The notes: generated from the letters alone by a model not told the origin. A stretch of DNA of 64,000 nucleotides from Caballeronia sp. NK8 (GCF_018408855.1 NZ_AP024322.1:1736001-1800000); one strand, 5' to 3'; positions 8,712-17,978 are shown, numbered from the stretch's first letter. Program-made: numbers and translations.

Positions 8712-10154
8712 ATGCAAGAAAAAAATCACGAATTGTTTGGCTGGCTGGCGCGCTTTCTGGATGTATGTCTGATCATTGCGGGCGGATTGATCGCGCATGA
8801 CGTACGCTTTTCGTCGCTCGATTTCAGCGACATCGAAAGGCTGCTGATCGCGTTCAACTCCGCGCTCGCCCTTCTCCTCTTCCCCGCATTCGGCGTGTAC
8901 GAAACCTGGCGTGGCAAGCCGCTCGCCATGATGCTGGCGCGCGTCACGCTCGCCTGGATGGCCGTGGTCGCGGCAGGTCTATTGCTCGCGTTCACGCTGC
9001 ATCGCATGGATGCGGTGTCGCGCCTGTGGTTCGCCTATTCGACACTCATCTCCGGCGCGCTCATCGTCGCGGCGAAATGCGTCGTGTATACGGGTCTGCG
9101 CCTGATGCGCGGGCGCGGGCTCAATCAGCGCACCGTCGCCATCGTCGGCGCGCAGGGCTTTTCGCGCACCTTGCTCGCGCACCTGAGCAGCACGCCCGAG
9201 CAAGGCTTCACGCCCGTCTGCGTGCTCGACATGACCAGCGACGCGGAATTGCGAGCGACAGGCGCGGACGGCGTGGCCGCTCCGACGTCCGCAATCGGCA
9301 TGGGAGGCAATCGTTTGCCCGTGCTGAACGATTTCGACGAACTCGTCGAGAAGGTGCGCGCCGAGGACATCAACGAAGTCTGGCTCGCGCTGCCGCTGTC
9401 GCAGGAGCACACGATCTATCGCTTCGTCCACGCGCTGCGTCACGACTTCGTGAATCTGCGGCTGATTCCGGACACGCGCAGCATCTCGCTCTTCAATCAT
9501 TCGATGACCGATGTCGGCGGGCTCGCCACCATCAATCTGACGACGTCGCCCATCAACACGCTGCAAATGTGGCCGAAGCTGCTGTTCGACCGCCTTTTCG
9601 CGGCGACGGCGCTGCTCGCGCTCGCCCCGCTGCTGATCGCCATCGCGATTGCGGTGAAGGCGACGTCGAGCGGTCCGGTGTTCTTCACGCAGAACCGCAA
9701 GGGCGCGGACGGACGGCCGTTCCGCATCTACAAGTTCCGCTCGATGGCGGTGCATCAGGAAAACCACGGCAACGTCACGCAGGCGACGCGCAACGACCCG
9801 CGCGTGACGAAGGTCGGCGCGTTCCTGCGGCGCACGAGCCTCGACGAGCTGCCGCAGTTCCTGAACGTGCTGTTCGGGCACATGTCGGTGGTCGGGCCGC
9901 GCCCGCATGCGCTGGAGCACGACGACCTCTACAAGGATCTCGTCTACGGATACATGTTCCGCTACCGCATCAAGCCGGGCATCACGGGCTGGGCGCAGGT
10001 GAACGGCTATCGCGGCGCGACCGAGAAAGTCGAAAAGATGCAGAGCCGCGTGAAGTTCGACCTGTTCTATATCCACAACTGGTCGTTCTGGTTCGACATC
10101 AAGATCGTCGCGATGACGATGTTCAAGGGGTTCATCGGACGCAACGCGTATTGA
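8712..10154 (+). CDS. Undecaprenyl-phosphate glucose phosphotransferase (WcaJ-like)
   Basis: A 480-residue membrane enzyme. Residues 1-130 contain about four membrane segments, residues about 140-260 a nucleotide-binding-like domain, and residues about 290-480 the catalytic bacterial sugar transferase domain after one more membrane segment. Signature stretches are [27 protein letters not shown] and [18 protein letters not shown]. Enzymes of this family place the first sugar-1-phosphate, usually glucose, on undecaprenyl phosphate to start exopolysaccharide repeat units. No polysaccharide export or polymerase genes lie nearby, so this appears to be an orphan initiator controlled with the preceding regulator. 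A bidirectional terminator follows. Confidence 0.9.
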   Translation: MQEKNHELFGWLARFLDVCLIIAGGLIAHDVRFSSLDFSDIERLLIAFNSALALLLFPAFGVYETWRGKPLAMMLARVTLAWMAVVAAGLLLAFTLHRMDAVSRLWFAYSTLISGALIVAAKCVVYTGLRLMRGRGLNQRTVAIVGAQGFSRTLLAHLSSTPEQGFTPVCVLDMTSDAELRATGADGVAAPTSAIGMGGNRLPVLNDFDELVEKVRAEDINEVWLALPLSQEHTIYRFVHALRHDFVNLRLIPDTRSISLFNHSMTDVGGLATINLTTSPINTLQMWPKLLFDRLFAATALLALAPLLIAIAIAVKATSSGPVFFTQNRKGADGRPFRIYKFRSMAVHQENHGNVTQATRNDPRVTKVGAFLRRTSLDELPQFLNVLFGHMSVVGPRPHALEHDDLYKDLVYGYMFRYRIKPGITGWAQVNGYRGATEKVEKMQSRVKFDLFYIHNWSFWFDIKIVAMTMFKGFIGRNAY

Positions 10155-10168
10155 TCGACCCAGCAACG

Positions 10169-10216
10169 ACAAAAGCCCGGCAACTCTGAACTGACCCGGC
10201 ATCGCCGGGCTTTTGT
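10169..10216. terminator. Bidirectional terminator between convergent genes
   Basis: Inverted repeat ACAAAAGCCCGGC (10169-10181) and its complement (10204-10216) form a 13-bp stem whose outer part is A-rich on one side and T-rich on the other. It can therefore stop transcription from both the sugar transferase gene (plus strand) and rpiA (minus strand). Confidence 0.8.
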
Positions 10217-10232
10217 CTTGTTCGCGTCCGGA

Positions 10233-10922
10233 TTACTTGTAGTCGATCCGCTCGACGCCCGTCTCGGTGCCGAGCAGACAGATGTTCGCGCCGCGCGCGG
10301 CGAACAGCCCGACCGTCACGACACCCGGCCACGCGTTGATTTGCGCTTCGAGCGCGCGCGGATCGGTGATCGAGAGCCCTTTCACGTCGATGATCTCGTT
10401 GCCGTTGTCCGTGATGAACGGCGAGCCGTCCTTCGTCACGCGCACGATCGGCACGCCACCCAGCGCCGCGAGCTTGCGGCCGATCGCGGTGCGTGCCATC
10501 GGCACGACTTCGACGGGCAGCGGGAAAGCGCCCATCACCGGCACGCGCTTGCTCGCGTCCGCGATGCACACGAACACGTCCGCCACCGACGCGACGATTT
10601 TCTCGCGCGTGAGCGCGCCGCCGCCGCCCTTGATCATCGCGCCGCTCGCATCGATTTCGTCGGCGCCGTCGACGTAGATGGAGAGCGTTTCAATATCGTT
10701 CAGATCGAACACCTGAAAGCCGTGCGATTCGAGGCGCGCAGTGGTCGCGAGCGAACTCGACACCGCGCCGCGATAACGCGCTTTCGACTTCGCGATGGCG
10801 TCGATGAAGCAATTGGCCGTCGATCCGGTGCCGACGCCGATGATCGCGCCTTCCAGCACGGTCGCGTTCACGTAGTCGGCGGCGGCCTGGCCGACCAGTT
10901 GCTTGAGTTCGTCTTGAGTCAT
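10233..10922 (-). CDS. rpiA: Ribose-5-phosphate isomerase A
   Basis: A 229-residue enzyme that interconverts ribose 5-phosphate and ribulose 5-phosphate in the non-oxidative pentose phosphate pathway. Diagnostic stretches are [15 protein letters not shown] near residue 28, the active-site region YVDGADEID and the [14 protein letters not shown] loop. Length matches the family. I placed the start at the ATG at 10922 ([11 protein letters not shown]), since the longer in-frame extension overlaps the upstream membrane-protein gene and lacks family similarity. It is monocistronic or read with the SirB2-like gene 65 bp upstream. Confidence 0.96.
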   Translation of the reverse strand: MTQDELKQLVGQAAADYVNATVLEGAIIGVGTGSTANCFIDAIAKSKARYRGAVSSSLATTARLESHGFQVFDLNDIETLSIYVDGADEIDASGAMIKGGGGALTREKIVASVADVFVCIADASKRVPVMGAFPLPVEVVPMARTAIGRKLAALGGVPIVRVTKDGSPFITDNGNEIIDVKGLSITDPRALEAQINAWPGVVTVGLFAARGANICLLGTETGVERIDYK

Positions 10923-10987
10923 GGGTGCGGTGCTGCTTATGGAAGAAAACTGAGATTTTATCGGAGCGCGGCGGGCGGTCGCGCGGA

Positions 10988-11383
10988 TCATGCAAACGCG
11001 CGCAGGAAACCGAGCGGATCGTGCGTGCGCGCGACCGACGCGATGAACGCGAACACGATGATCGCGATGATGCCGAAGGCGGCGCGCGCGCCCTTCGTGC
11101 GGCCACGCTTCAGCGCGAGCATGCCGAGCACGATATAGACGACGAGGCCCGCGATTTTCGCGCCGAGCCACGCGGCGTTCGCCGAAAAGCCGATGATCGC
11201 GACCAGTGCGATCGCGCTTGCGAGCAGCAGCGTGTCGACGATGTGCGGGAGGATTTTCGTGGCGCGCGCATTCAGGAGGCGCGAGTCCGTCAGCATCCAG
11301 ATCCAGCGCAGCACGAAACCAGCGATGGAGAGGCCCGCGCAGGTCATGTGGAGCGCGCGCAGCGGCAGGAAATAGTCGCCCAT
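10988..11383 (-). CDS. SirB2-like integral membrane protein
   Basis: A 131-residue protein made almost wholly of hydrophobic segments, about four membrane helices, with the family pattern [20 protein letters not shown] at the start and [19 protein letters not shown] in the second helix. SirB2 proteins were named for an effect on invasion gene expression in Salmonella, but their biochemical role is unknown. The gene starts 13 bp after the lipoprotein amidase gene and is probably cotranscribed with it. Confidence 0.85.
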   Translation of the reverse strand: MGDYFLPLRALHMTCAGLSIAGFVLRWIWMLTDSRLLNARATKILPHIVDTLLLASAIALVAIIGFSANAAWLGAKIAGLVVYIVLGMLALKRGRTKGARAAFGIIAIIVFAFIASVARTHDPLGFLRAFA

Positions 11384-11396
11384 GGCGGGTTCCTTC

Positions 11397-12242
11397 TTAA
11401 TTGTCGATGTATTTGTCGAGCAAGGCCTGAGCGATGGCGTCGCTTTCGGCGTCGGCGTCGCCCGCGTAGTTCGACGGACGGAAGTGCATCTGGAAGGCGC
11501 TGAAGACGCGGCGCGTTTTGTCGTCGAGCACGCCGTCGGTGGCGACGTCGTAGCCGTAGCGCTTCAGCTTTTCCTGCAATGCGCGCACGTCGGATGGCGC
11601 GTTGGGATCGCGGCCGGCGAGGTGGGCGGCGACGGCGTCGGCGTCGGGCCAGGCGCCTACGCCGGCATCGTACAGCGCGCGCCAGGGAAAGAGCGGGCCT
11701 GGGTCGATCTTGCGTTGCGGCGCGATGTCGCTATGGCCGACGACGCGCGTCGGCGGGATGTGGTGACGCGCGACGATATCGCGCGAGAGTCTGATGAGGG
11801 CGTCGATTTGTGCGGGCGGGTACGGTTGCCATTTTTTTTCGCCGCCTTGCTCGCCGATCGGTCCGAGATTCACGTTCTCGATGCCGATCGAGGACGCGTT
11901 CAGTTCGGTCGCGCCTTGCCATGAGCTTACGCCGGCGTGCCAGGCGCGCTTGTCCTCGGGCACGAGCTGGTAGACGACCGGTTCGCCGTGTTCGACGCGC
12001 GGGGCATCGGGGACGATGTAGTGGACGCTGACCTGGTCGCCTGTGAGGACCTCGATCGAACGCGCTTCGTCGATTTCGGTGTAATGCATCACCAGGAAGC
12101 GGATGCGGGAGTCGGCGTTTTTGGCGTGGTGCTGGGTGTCGGCGAGGTAGGTGCCGCGGTCGATCTGGGTGGTGGTGCAGGCGGTGAGCGTGCACGCCAA
12201 TATCGTTGCAGCCACGGTGAATGCCCTCTTCATGCCGATCAC
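11397..12242 (-). CDS. Lipoprotein N-acetylmuramoyl-L-alanine amidase (AmiD/AmpD type)
   Basis: About 281 residues. A lipobox (LTAC, Cys 22 when counted from the GTG at 12242) points to an outer-membrane lipoprotein. The Amidase_2 domain spans about residues 45-185, with zinc-ligand regions FLVMHYTEID and GHSDIAPQRKIDPG. A C-terminal peptidoglycan-binding three-helix domain (VRALQEKLKRYGYDVATDG) follows. It should cleave the bond between muramic acid and the stem peptide during wall recycling. The GTG start overlaps the stop of the upstream HNH gene by four bases (GTGA). An ATG three codons later (12233) is an alternative start. Confidence 0.9.
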   Translation of the reverse strand: MIGMKRAFTVAATILACTLTACTTTQIDRGTYLADTQHHAKNADSRIRFLVMHYTEIDEARSIEVLTGDQVSVHYIVPDAPRVEHGEPVVYQLVPEDKRAWHAGVSSWQGATELNASSIGIENVNLGPIGEQGGEKKWQPYPPAQIDALIRLSRDIVARHHIPPTRVVGHSDIAPQRKIDPGPLFPWRALYDAGVGAWPDADAVAAHLAGRDPNAPSDVRALQEKLKRYGYDVATDGVLDDKTRRVFSAFQMHFRPSNYAGDADAESDAIAQALLDKYIDN

Positions 12243-13189
12243 GATTGTCTTTCCCGGATCGATCTCACGTGCATCCAGTGAATCTGCAGCGCGTCGGGAC
12301 TCGGTTGTTTCCGAGGATGCTTCGGCAAACGAAGCGAACGTCCTTCAAGCAAGGCATATTCACTTTCTCGCAACTCCCGAGCAATCGACACTTCGTAAGT
12401 CGCCGGATCGATCGCGATCAATGCGCGGTCGTAAAGGGTGTGCAAGTCGGCGCGCAGGAGGAGGCCATTCCGAACGTCGTTGGTTTCCGGGCCCATGTAG
12501 CCGCAAATGTGGGCGGCTTCGAGGACCGCTTCGACCGCACAATTCGTGAGCGCGCAACGGCGCTCGTACGCTTCGAGCAGTTCTTTCCGGAAAGCAGGCT
12601 GGCCTTGCCTTACGACGATGGACGCATTGATCCTTCGACGTGCGTCGTCAAGATTCGCCGGATCGAATGCGGTGACAATATCAACGGCTTGCCCGACTTG
12701 ATCGATTGCTGGAGCGTCGTCTCCCGACGAATCAAATCCAGAACTCTTCAACTCGAAATAACCATCGCGCCAATGAGTCACAAACGCTAAGCCAAGAACT
12801 CGATACCGCGGCTGCGGCTTAGGCTTGACTTGGAGCAAAACCCCAACAGGAACGCCATCATTCATGCACGCCACTAGCCCGCGATTCGTGAACTGACTGT
12901 CGCGCTCAGCGGGATCGAGTTGCTCTTGGAAATATCGGTAAGTCCAAGAGCCATCGGACTCCATGATCGGCTCGTGATCAGCATACGGGCTATTGAGCGA
13001 CTGCCGCACGCTCACTGCATAGTCGATGCCTTTTGGCTTATGAATACCTTTGGCTTTGTTGACGATGAAGGTCCCGTCCGGCAACGGCTTAGGCCATTCG
13101 ACTTCTTGCCCTTCGAAGGTCTGAAACCATTGCAGAACGGCACGATGAGACGGAGCCAGCCGTTCGAGTGTTGTCTTGAGCGATGCCAT
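12239..13189 (-). CDS. HNH endonuclease
   Basis: A 316-residue protein. Residues about 188-275 form an HNH nuclease domain: CALTNC at 212-217, the metal-site EAAHI with His 227, RNGLLL with Asn 241, and DLHTLYD with His 250. The N-terminal 180 residues, including KAKGIHKPKGIDYAVSVRQS, form a separate domain that I cannot name with confidence. Its layout resembles modification-dependent restriction enzymes that pair a base-recognition domain with HNH. No methyltransferase is adjacent. The DNA is less GC-rich than its neighbours, which suggests transfer. Its stop codon overlaps the start of the amidase gene, so the two may be translationally coupled. Confidence 0.8.
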   Translation of the reverse strand: MASLKTTLERLAPSHRAVLQWFQTFEGQEVEWPKPLPDGTFIVNKAKGIHKPKGIDYAVSVRQSLNSPYADHEPIMESDGSWTYRYFQEQLDPAERDSQFTNRGLVACMNDGVPVGVLLQVKPKPQPRYRVLGLAFVTHWRDGYFELKSSGFDSSGDDAPAIDQVGQAVDIVTAFDPANLDDARRRINASIVVRQGQPAFRKELLEAYERRCALTNCAVEAVLEAAHICGYMGPETNDVRNGLLLRADLHTLYDRALIAIDPATYEVSIARELRESEYALLEGRSLRLPKHPRKQPSPDALQIHWMHVRSIRERQS

Positions 13190-13223
13190 GAAAAAGCTGC
13201 GACGAGTCCGATTCTAGTTACCC

Positions 13224-13967
13224 TTACTTCTTCACCGCCCTCTGCCTAACCGCCTCGAACAAACACACCCCACTCGCCACCGACACATTCAAACTCTCGA
13301 CCGCTCCCGCCATCGGAATATTCATGACTTCGTCGCACGTCTCGCGCGTGAGCCTGCGCATGCCCTCGCCTTCCGCGCCGACGACGATCGCCACAGGACC
13401 GTCCAGCTTCGTCTCATAGAGCGAAGCCGTCGCCTCGCCCGCCGTCCCGATCACCCACACGCCCGCGTCCTTCAGCTCACGCAGCGCGCGCGCCAGATTC
13501 GTCACCGTGATGTACGGCACGCTTTCCGCCGCCCCGCTCGCCACCTTCGCCGCCGTCGCGTTCAGCCCCGCGGAGCGATCGCGCGGCGCGATCACCGCAT
13601 GCGCGCCGGCCGCATCCGCGACGCGCAGGCACGCGCCGAGGTTATGCGGATCGGTGACGCCATCGAGCACCAGCAGCAAAGGCGTGCCCGAAATGCCATC
13701 GAGCAGTTCGGCGAGATTCTGCGCCAGCGGCAGATCGTTCGCGCGCGCGACGATGCCCTGATGCTGAATATTGCCCGCCAGCCCCCACAGCCGCGATTCA
13801 TCCGCCGCGATCAGCCGCACGCCCGCTTCCTTCGCGGTCCGCAGAAAATCCTGCATGCGCCGATCCTTGCGCGTGGGGTCGTACAGCACCTCTTCGATCG
13901 ACGATGCATCCGCGCGCAAACGCGCGGTCACTGCGTGAAATCCGTATAGAACCTTGAGACGTGACAT
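13224..13967 (-). CDS. rlmB: 23S rRNA (guanosine(2251)-2'-O)-methyltransferase RlmB
   Basis: A 247-residue SpoU-class methyltransferase. The N-terminal substrate-binding domain begins [17 protein letters not shown]. The C-terminal knotted domain carries the SpoU motifs [32 protein letters not shown] and [17 protein letters not shown]. It methylates the 2'-hydroxyl of a conserved guanosine in the 23S rRNA P-loop. I chose the ATG at 13967, which gives the family length. It lies 102 bp downstream of rnr, the usual rnr-rlmB pairing, with a hairpin between them. Confidence 0.95.
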   Translation of the reverse strand: MSRLKVLYGFHAVTARLRADASSIEEVLYDPTRKDRRMQDFLRTAKEAGVRLIAADESRLWGLAGNIQHQGIVARANDLPLAQNLAELLDGISGTPLLLVLDGVTDPHNLGACLRVADAAGAHAVIAPRDRSAGLNATAAKVASGAAESVPYITVTNLARALRELKDAGVWVIGTAGEATASLYETKLDGPVAIVVGAEGEGMRRLTRETCDEVMNIPMAGAVESLNVSVASGVCLFEAVRQRAVKK

Positions 13968-14006
13968 GACTGATCCGAACCTTCGGTGAAAACTTGAAAA
14001 GCACGA

Positions 14007-14037
14007 CGCGGTCCGAAGCACGAAGCATCGGACCGCG
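14007..14037 (-). other. Hairpin between rnr and rlmB
   Basis: A 10-bp GC-rich inverted repeat (CGCGGTCCGA at 14007-14016 and its complement at 14028-14037) with an 11-base loop. No T-run follows, so it is more likely an RNA stability or processing element than a full terminator. Confidence 0.45.
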
Positions 14038-14069
14038 CGTAATGTGTGGCGACGGGAGTGCGTGCCGCC

Positions 14070-16607
14070 CTATCGTTTCTTGCGCGCCGGCCGCCCCTGC
14101 GACGCCGACTTCGACGCCGCCCCACGCTTCTTGGCCGCGCCGCCGCGCGGGTTCGCCGCGAGCGGCGCGCCCTTCTTGGTGCCGCCGCGCGCACGCGTGC
14201 TGGGCACGTCGTCATCGCCGAACGGGCGGATGCGCGGTCCCGCCGCACCGTTGCCGGCGCTCGCGGCATGCTCGCCCGCAACCGCCGCCGGACGCGGCGA
14301 CGGCGGCTTCACCGGCGTATCGCGTACCAGCCGGAAGTCGATCTTGCGGGCATCGAGGTCGACGCGGCCCACCTGCACGCGCACGCGATCCGACATCCGG
14401 TAGCGGATGCCCGTGCGCTCGCCGCGCAACTCGTTCTTGATCTCGTCGTACTGGAAGTAGTCGGAGCCGAGCTCGGTCACGTGCACCAGCCCTTCGATGA
14501 ACAGCGAATCCAGTTGCACGAAGATGCCGAACGACGTCACGCCGTTCACCATCCCGCCGTATTCCTCGCCGAGCTTGTCGCGCATGAAGTAGCACTTGAG
14601 CCACGCCTCGACATCGCGCGAGGCTTCGTCGGCGCGGCGTTCGTTCGACGAGCAATGCAGCCCGAGTTCTTCCCAGATCGCCACGCTGTTGCGCGCACGG
14701 CCGCGCGCGGTGTCATCGGCTTTCTGCAGCTCGCGGGCGGCTTTCGTGAGGCCGGTGCTGAGCGGCACGTCGTGACCGATGTCCGGCAGGTATTTCTTGC
14801 CCTGCAGGATCGCGTAGATAGCGCGGTGCGTCAGCAGATCGGGATAGCGCCGAATCGGGCTCGTGAAGTGCGCGTACGCTTCATACGCGAGTCCGAAGTG
14901 GCCGATGTTGTCGGGGCTGTACACCGCCTGCTGCATCGAGCGAAGCACCATAGACTGCAACATCTGCGCGTCGGGCCGGTCGCGAATCTGCGCGATGAGC
15001 GCGGCGTAGTCGCTCGCGTGCGGCTTGGCGCCGCCGGTCAGCGTCAGGCCGACGCCGCGCAGGAACGTGCGCAGGTTCTCGAGTTTCTCTTCCGTCGGGC
15101 CCGCGTGCACGCGATACAGGCCCGGGTGCTTGTTGCGCTTCAGGAAATCGGCCGCGCAGACGTTCGCGGCCAGCATGCATTCCTCGATCAGCCGGTGCGC
15201 GTCATTGCGATGGCGCGGCACGATCTGCTCGATCTTGCCCTGCGAGTTCACGACGATATACGTCTCCGTCGTGTCGAAGTCGATCGCGCCGCGCTTCTGG
15301 CGCGCCGCGTGCAGCGACTTGTACACGCCGTAGAGATTCTGCAGATGCGGCAGGATCTCGGCGCGCTTCGTCGCTTCCGGTCCCTTCGTGTTGGTGAGCA
15401 CGGCCGCGACTTCGGTGTACGTGAGACGCGCTGACGAATGCATCACGCCCGGATAGAACTGGTACGCCTTGATCTCGCCGCGCGCGGTGATGACCATGTC
15501 GCATACGAGCACGCAGCGGTCGACGTCCGGATTCAGCGAGCACAGACCGTTCGACAGCTTCTCCGGCAGCATCGGGATCACGCGGCGCGGGAAGTACACC
15601 GACGTGCTGCGGTCGAGCGCATCGACATCGAGCGGCTCGCCCGGACTCACGTAATGCGACACGTCCGCGATGGCGACCAGCAGGCGATAACCCTGACCGC
15701 GCCCGACCGCGACCGGCTCGCAATACACGGCATCGTCGAAATCGCGGGCGTCCTCGCCGTCGATCGTGACGAGCGGCACGTCGCGCAGATCGACGCGATG
15801 GCGGATATCCACCGGACGCACTTCGTCGGGCAGTTTGGCGGCCGCGGCCAACGCGGCGTCGCTGAACTCATGCGGCACGCCGTATTTGCGCACCGCGATT
15901 TCGATCTCCATGCCGGGATCGTCGATATCGCCGATCACTTCGGCCACGCGCCCGAGCGGCTGCGAATGGCGGCTCGGGAAATCCGTCAGATCGACGGACA
16001 CCACCTGGCCGACCTTCGCCTTCTTCGGATTCTGCGTGATCAGGATGTCGTGACCGATGCGCTTGTCTTCCGGCACCAGAATGAGCGCGCCGTTCTCGTT
16101 GACCAGGCGCCCGATCACGCGCTTGTTCGCGCGGTCCGTCACCTCGACGATATGTCCTTCGGGCCGCCCGCGCCGGTCATACCCGACGATGCGCGCAAGC
16201 ACGCGATCGTTGTGCATGACCTTCTGCATTTCGCCGTTGGGCAGGAAGAGATCGTCCTGGCCGTCGTCGCGAATCAGGAAGCCGAAGCCGTCGCGATGCC
16301 CCTGCACGCGGCCCGCGACAAAATTCGACGGATGCGTGAGTTGATAGTGGCCGCGCTTGTCGAGGCGGATCTGCCCGTCGCGTTCCATCGCCGCCAGTCG
16401 CTTGAAAAATCCTTCGCGCTCCTGGCGCTTGATCGACAGCGCCTCGGCGATGTCGTTCGCGGCATGCGGTGTCTCGCTCGTGCGCAACACGCCGAGAATT
16501 TCTTCGCGGCTCGGAATCGGATACGGATATTTGCTCAAGGGCGTAGTCGTGATTTTTCTCGTTGGACGGGACTTTTGCGGTGCTTTGCAACCAAATAATG
16601 CGGCCAT
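14070..16607 (-). CDS. rnr: Ribonuclease R
   Basis: A 3'-to-5' exoribonuclease of the RNase II family, about 845 residues, that degrades structured RNA. The order is an N-terminal winged helix (about residues 30-90), cold-shock domains, the RNB catalytic domain with DGEDARDFDDAVYCE, an S1 domain near residue 660-745 (GMVNGVTSFGIFVQLDSLFI), and a Lys/Arg/Ala-rich tail typical of RNase R. The start is uncertain. The ATG at 16607 is used here, a TTG at 16538 (reading SKYPYPIPSREEIL) matches the start of most relatives, and neither has a clear ribosome binding site. Confidence 0.93.
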   Translation of the reverse strand: MAALFGCKAPQKSRPTRKITTTPLSKYPYPIPSREEILGVLRTSETPHAANDIAEALSIKRQEREGFFKRLAAMERDGQIRLDKRGHYQLTHPSNFVAGRVQGHRDGFGFLIRDDGQDDLFLPNGEMQKVMHNDRVLARIVGYDRRGRPEGHIVEVTDRANKRVIGRLVNENGALILVPEDKRIGHDILITQNPKKAKVGQVVSVDLTDFPSRHSQPLGRVAEVIGDIDDPGMEIEIAVRKYGVPHEFSDAALAAAAKLPDEVRPVDIRHRVDLRDVPLVTIDGEDARDFDDAVYCEPVAVGRGQGYRLLVAIADVSHYVSPGEPLDVDALDRSTSVYFPRRVIPMLPEKLSNGLCSLNPDVDRCVLVCDMVITARGEIKAYQFYPGVMHSSARLTYTEVAAVLTNTKGPEATKRAEILPHLQNLYGVYKSLHAARQKRGAIDFDTTETYIVVNSQGKIEQIVPRHRNDAHRLIEECMLAANVCAADFLKRNKHPGLYRVHAGPTEEKLENLRTFLRGVGLTLTGGAKPHASDYAALIAQIRDRPDAQMLQSMVLRSMQQAVYSPDNIGHFGLAYEAYAHFTSPIRRYPDLLTHRAIYAILQGKKYLPDIGHDVPLSTGLTKAARELQKADDTARGRARNSVAIWEELGLHCSSNERRADEASRDVEAWLKCYFMRDKLGEEYGGMVNGVTSFGIFVQLDSLFIEGLVHVTELGSDYFQYDEIKNELRGERTGIRYRMSDRVRVQVGRVDLDARKIDFRLVRDTPVKPPSPRPAAVAGEHAASAGNGAAGPRIRPFGDDDVPSTRARGGTKKGAPLAANPRGGAAKKRGAASKSASQGRPARKKR

Positions 16608-16706
16608 CGTTGCGGGCCATTCTAACACCCGTCTTTTAGACGCCACGGGGCTTGCGGGCAGATGCGGCGCCGCGCGGGCGTCTTCACGTGCGCTGCATCG
16701 AAACGC

Positions 16707-16734
16707 TTGACACCGGCTCTGGACTCGCTATAAT
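16707..16734 (+). promoter_or_regulatory. Sigma-70 promoter of tRNA-Leu copy 1
   Basis: Perfect -35 TTGACA (16707-16712) and perfect -10 TATAAT (16729-16734) with a 16-bp spacer, 51 bp upstream of the mature tRNA. Both hexamers match consensus, as expected for a strong stable-RNA promoter. Confidence 0.9.
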
Positions 16735-16785
16735 GTCGTTCTTTGCTGCTGAACGCAAAGCGAAATTGCAGCAAAACGCACCCTT

Positions 16786-16872
16786 GCCCAGGTGGCGGAA
16801 TTGGTAGACGCACTAGGTTCAGGTCCTAGCGGTGGCAACACCGTGGAGGTTCGAGTCCTCTCTTGGGCACCA
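16786..16872 (+). tRNA. tRNA-Leu(CAG), copy 1
   Basis: An 87-nt class II tRNA with the long variable arm of leucine tRNAs and an encoded CCA end. The anticodon stem CTAGG/CCTAG encloses loop TTCAGGT, which gives anticodon CAG and reads codon CUG. The acceptor stem has one G-T wobble (GCCCAGG with CTTGGGC), whereas copy 2 has a fully paired stem. The two copies differ at that base. Confidence 0.97.
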
Positions 16873-16881
16873 GATGTTCGG

Positions 16882-16912
16882 AAAAGCCACCTTCGGGTGG
16901 CTTTTTCTTTTT
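16882..16912 (+). terminator. Terminator of tRNA-Leu copy 1
   Basis: A 10-bp stem (AAAAGCCACC at 16882-16891 and its complement at 16896-16905) closes a stable TTCG loop and runs into a T-rich tail. It lies 9 bp after the CCA end. Confidence 0.9.
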
Positions 16913-16959
16913 GTGCGGAGACCGTGCGTTTGTTTAAGACGAGTCGTATGACTTTTCGA

Positions 16960-16987
16960 TTGACACGGCGCCCGTTCCCGCTAGAAT
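16960..16987 (+). promoter_or_regulatory. Sigma-70 promoter of tRNA-Leu copy 2
   Basis: The -35 TTGACA (16960-16965) and -10 TAGAAT (16982-16987) are separated by 16 bp, 22 bp upstream of the mature tRNA. A separate promoter means the second copy does not depend on read-through from the first. Confidence 0.85.
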
Positions 16988-17009
16988 AGCGGGCTCGCTG
17001 TACCCCTTG

Positions 17010-17096
17010 GCCCAGGTGGCGGAATTGGTAGACGCACTAGGTTCAGGTCCTAGCGGTGGCAACACCGTGGAGGTTCGAGTCCTCTCCTGGGCACCA
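17010..17096 (+). tRNA. tRNA-Leu(CAG), copy 2
   Basis: An 87-nt leucine tRNA with anticodon CAG and encoded CCA, identical to copy 1 except for one acceptor-stem base that gives perfect pairing here (GCCCAGG with CCTGGGC). It has its own promoter and its own terminator. Confidence 0.97.
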
Positions 17097-17139
17097 AGGT
17101 CCCTCTTTCGCGAAACGCTCATTCGGGCGCGTCGCACGC

Positions 17140-17170
17140 AAAAACCCCACGCATTGTCGTGGGGTTTTTT
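17140..17170 (+). terminator. Terminator of tRNA-Leu copy 2
   Basis: An 11-bp stem (AAAAACCCCAC at 17140-17150 and its complement at 17159-17169) with an 8-base loop, and A and T tracts on both sides. The following 17171-17447 is A/T-richer and holds no supported gene. Confidence 0.85.
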
Positions 17171-17447
17171 GTTTTGCGCCGTCCTTTTCTCCCGCCTCCT
17201 TCGAGATGCCTGCCCGGCCTCGCGACATGCGAGACCAGACCAGAGATACGCACCTCCCGCTCTTAAAAAAGTTGATATTTAGCTCCGTCAGGTAAACACA
17301 TTTATTTAGGAACGCTTATCCTCCTGATGCCCTTTTCCAGCGCAGAAATTTTCTGCCGAAAGAAGATTTCTGTAGATTCTCGATCGCCGCGGGAGAGTCC
17401 GTCAACTCAACCACGACGCCGCGCCGGCTGGCGATCGTTGCCTGTCG

Positions 17448-17978
17448 CTACTCATGTCCATTCCCCTCGAACGTCAGCAGACGAATCAGTTGCAGAAGGT
17501 CGTGAGGGTCGATGACGCCGGTCGCACATTGCCAGACATCGAGCAACCAGCGCATCGTGATGTCGGACATGCCGAGCTCGCGTTGAATAGCCGAAGCAGA
17601 CACGTCTCGTTCCAGAAAAACCAGCGCCAGATACATGGCGAGCTGCGTCGGCTCACCGCGGCTGTCCAGGTACACGCCATCTTCCTTGCGCGCGTTCGAC
17701 TCCCGGAGTCGCCTCAGCATTTCGATATCCAGCGGGACATACAGGTATTGCACTTCCCCGGTGGAACGGATCAGCAAATAGAGCATGTCGCCTTCGAGAT
17801 GCGCCCAATCCGGAACGTCGAGTTCTTCAGGTATCGCGCCTAAATTTAGCCTGACTAATTGATCTCTTGTCTCCACTTCCAAATATGCTCCTTTGGCCAC
17901 CATGCGCGTGGCAGGTGGTCGCAACAAGAAGCCCCGTGTTGTGACTCGCTGTGGGGTATCCGGCCGAGGTTCTTCCAC
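17448..17978 (-). CDS. Hypothetical protein
   Basis: A 176-residue protein that I do not recognise. It has no signal peptide or membrane segment. The middle part (VPDWAHLEGDMLYLLIRSTG, then VQYLYVPLDIEMLRRLRES) looks like a compact alpha/beta domain. The C-terminal third (VSASAIQRELGMSDITMRWL) resembles a helix-turn-helix. The GTG start at 17978 has AAAGGG upstream, and an ATG at 17903 is an alternative. The gene and its flanks are A/T-richer than the neighbours and sit next to duplicated tRNA genes, so acquisition by transfer is possible. It faces away from the fadE operon across a 263-bp region that may carry promoters for both. Confidence 0.55.
   Translation of the reverse strand: MEEPRPDTPQRVTTRGFLLRPPATRMVAKGAYLEVETRDQLVRLNLGAIPEELDVPDWAHLEGDMLYLLIRSTGEVQYLYVPLDIEMLRRLRESNARKEDGVYLDSRGEPTQLAMYLALVFLERDVSASAIQRELGMSDITMRWLLDVWQCATGVIDPHDLLQLIRLLTFEGNGHE

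Noticed and set aside
10923..11171. An N-terminal extension of RpiA
   Set aside because: It overlaps the SirB2-like gene and is not present in the family, whose proteins start at the equivalent of 10922.
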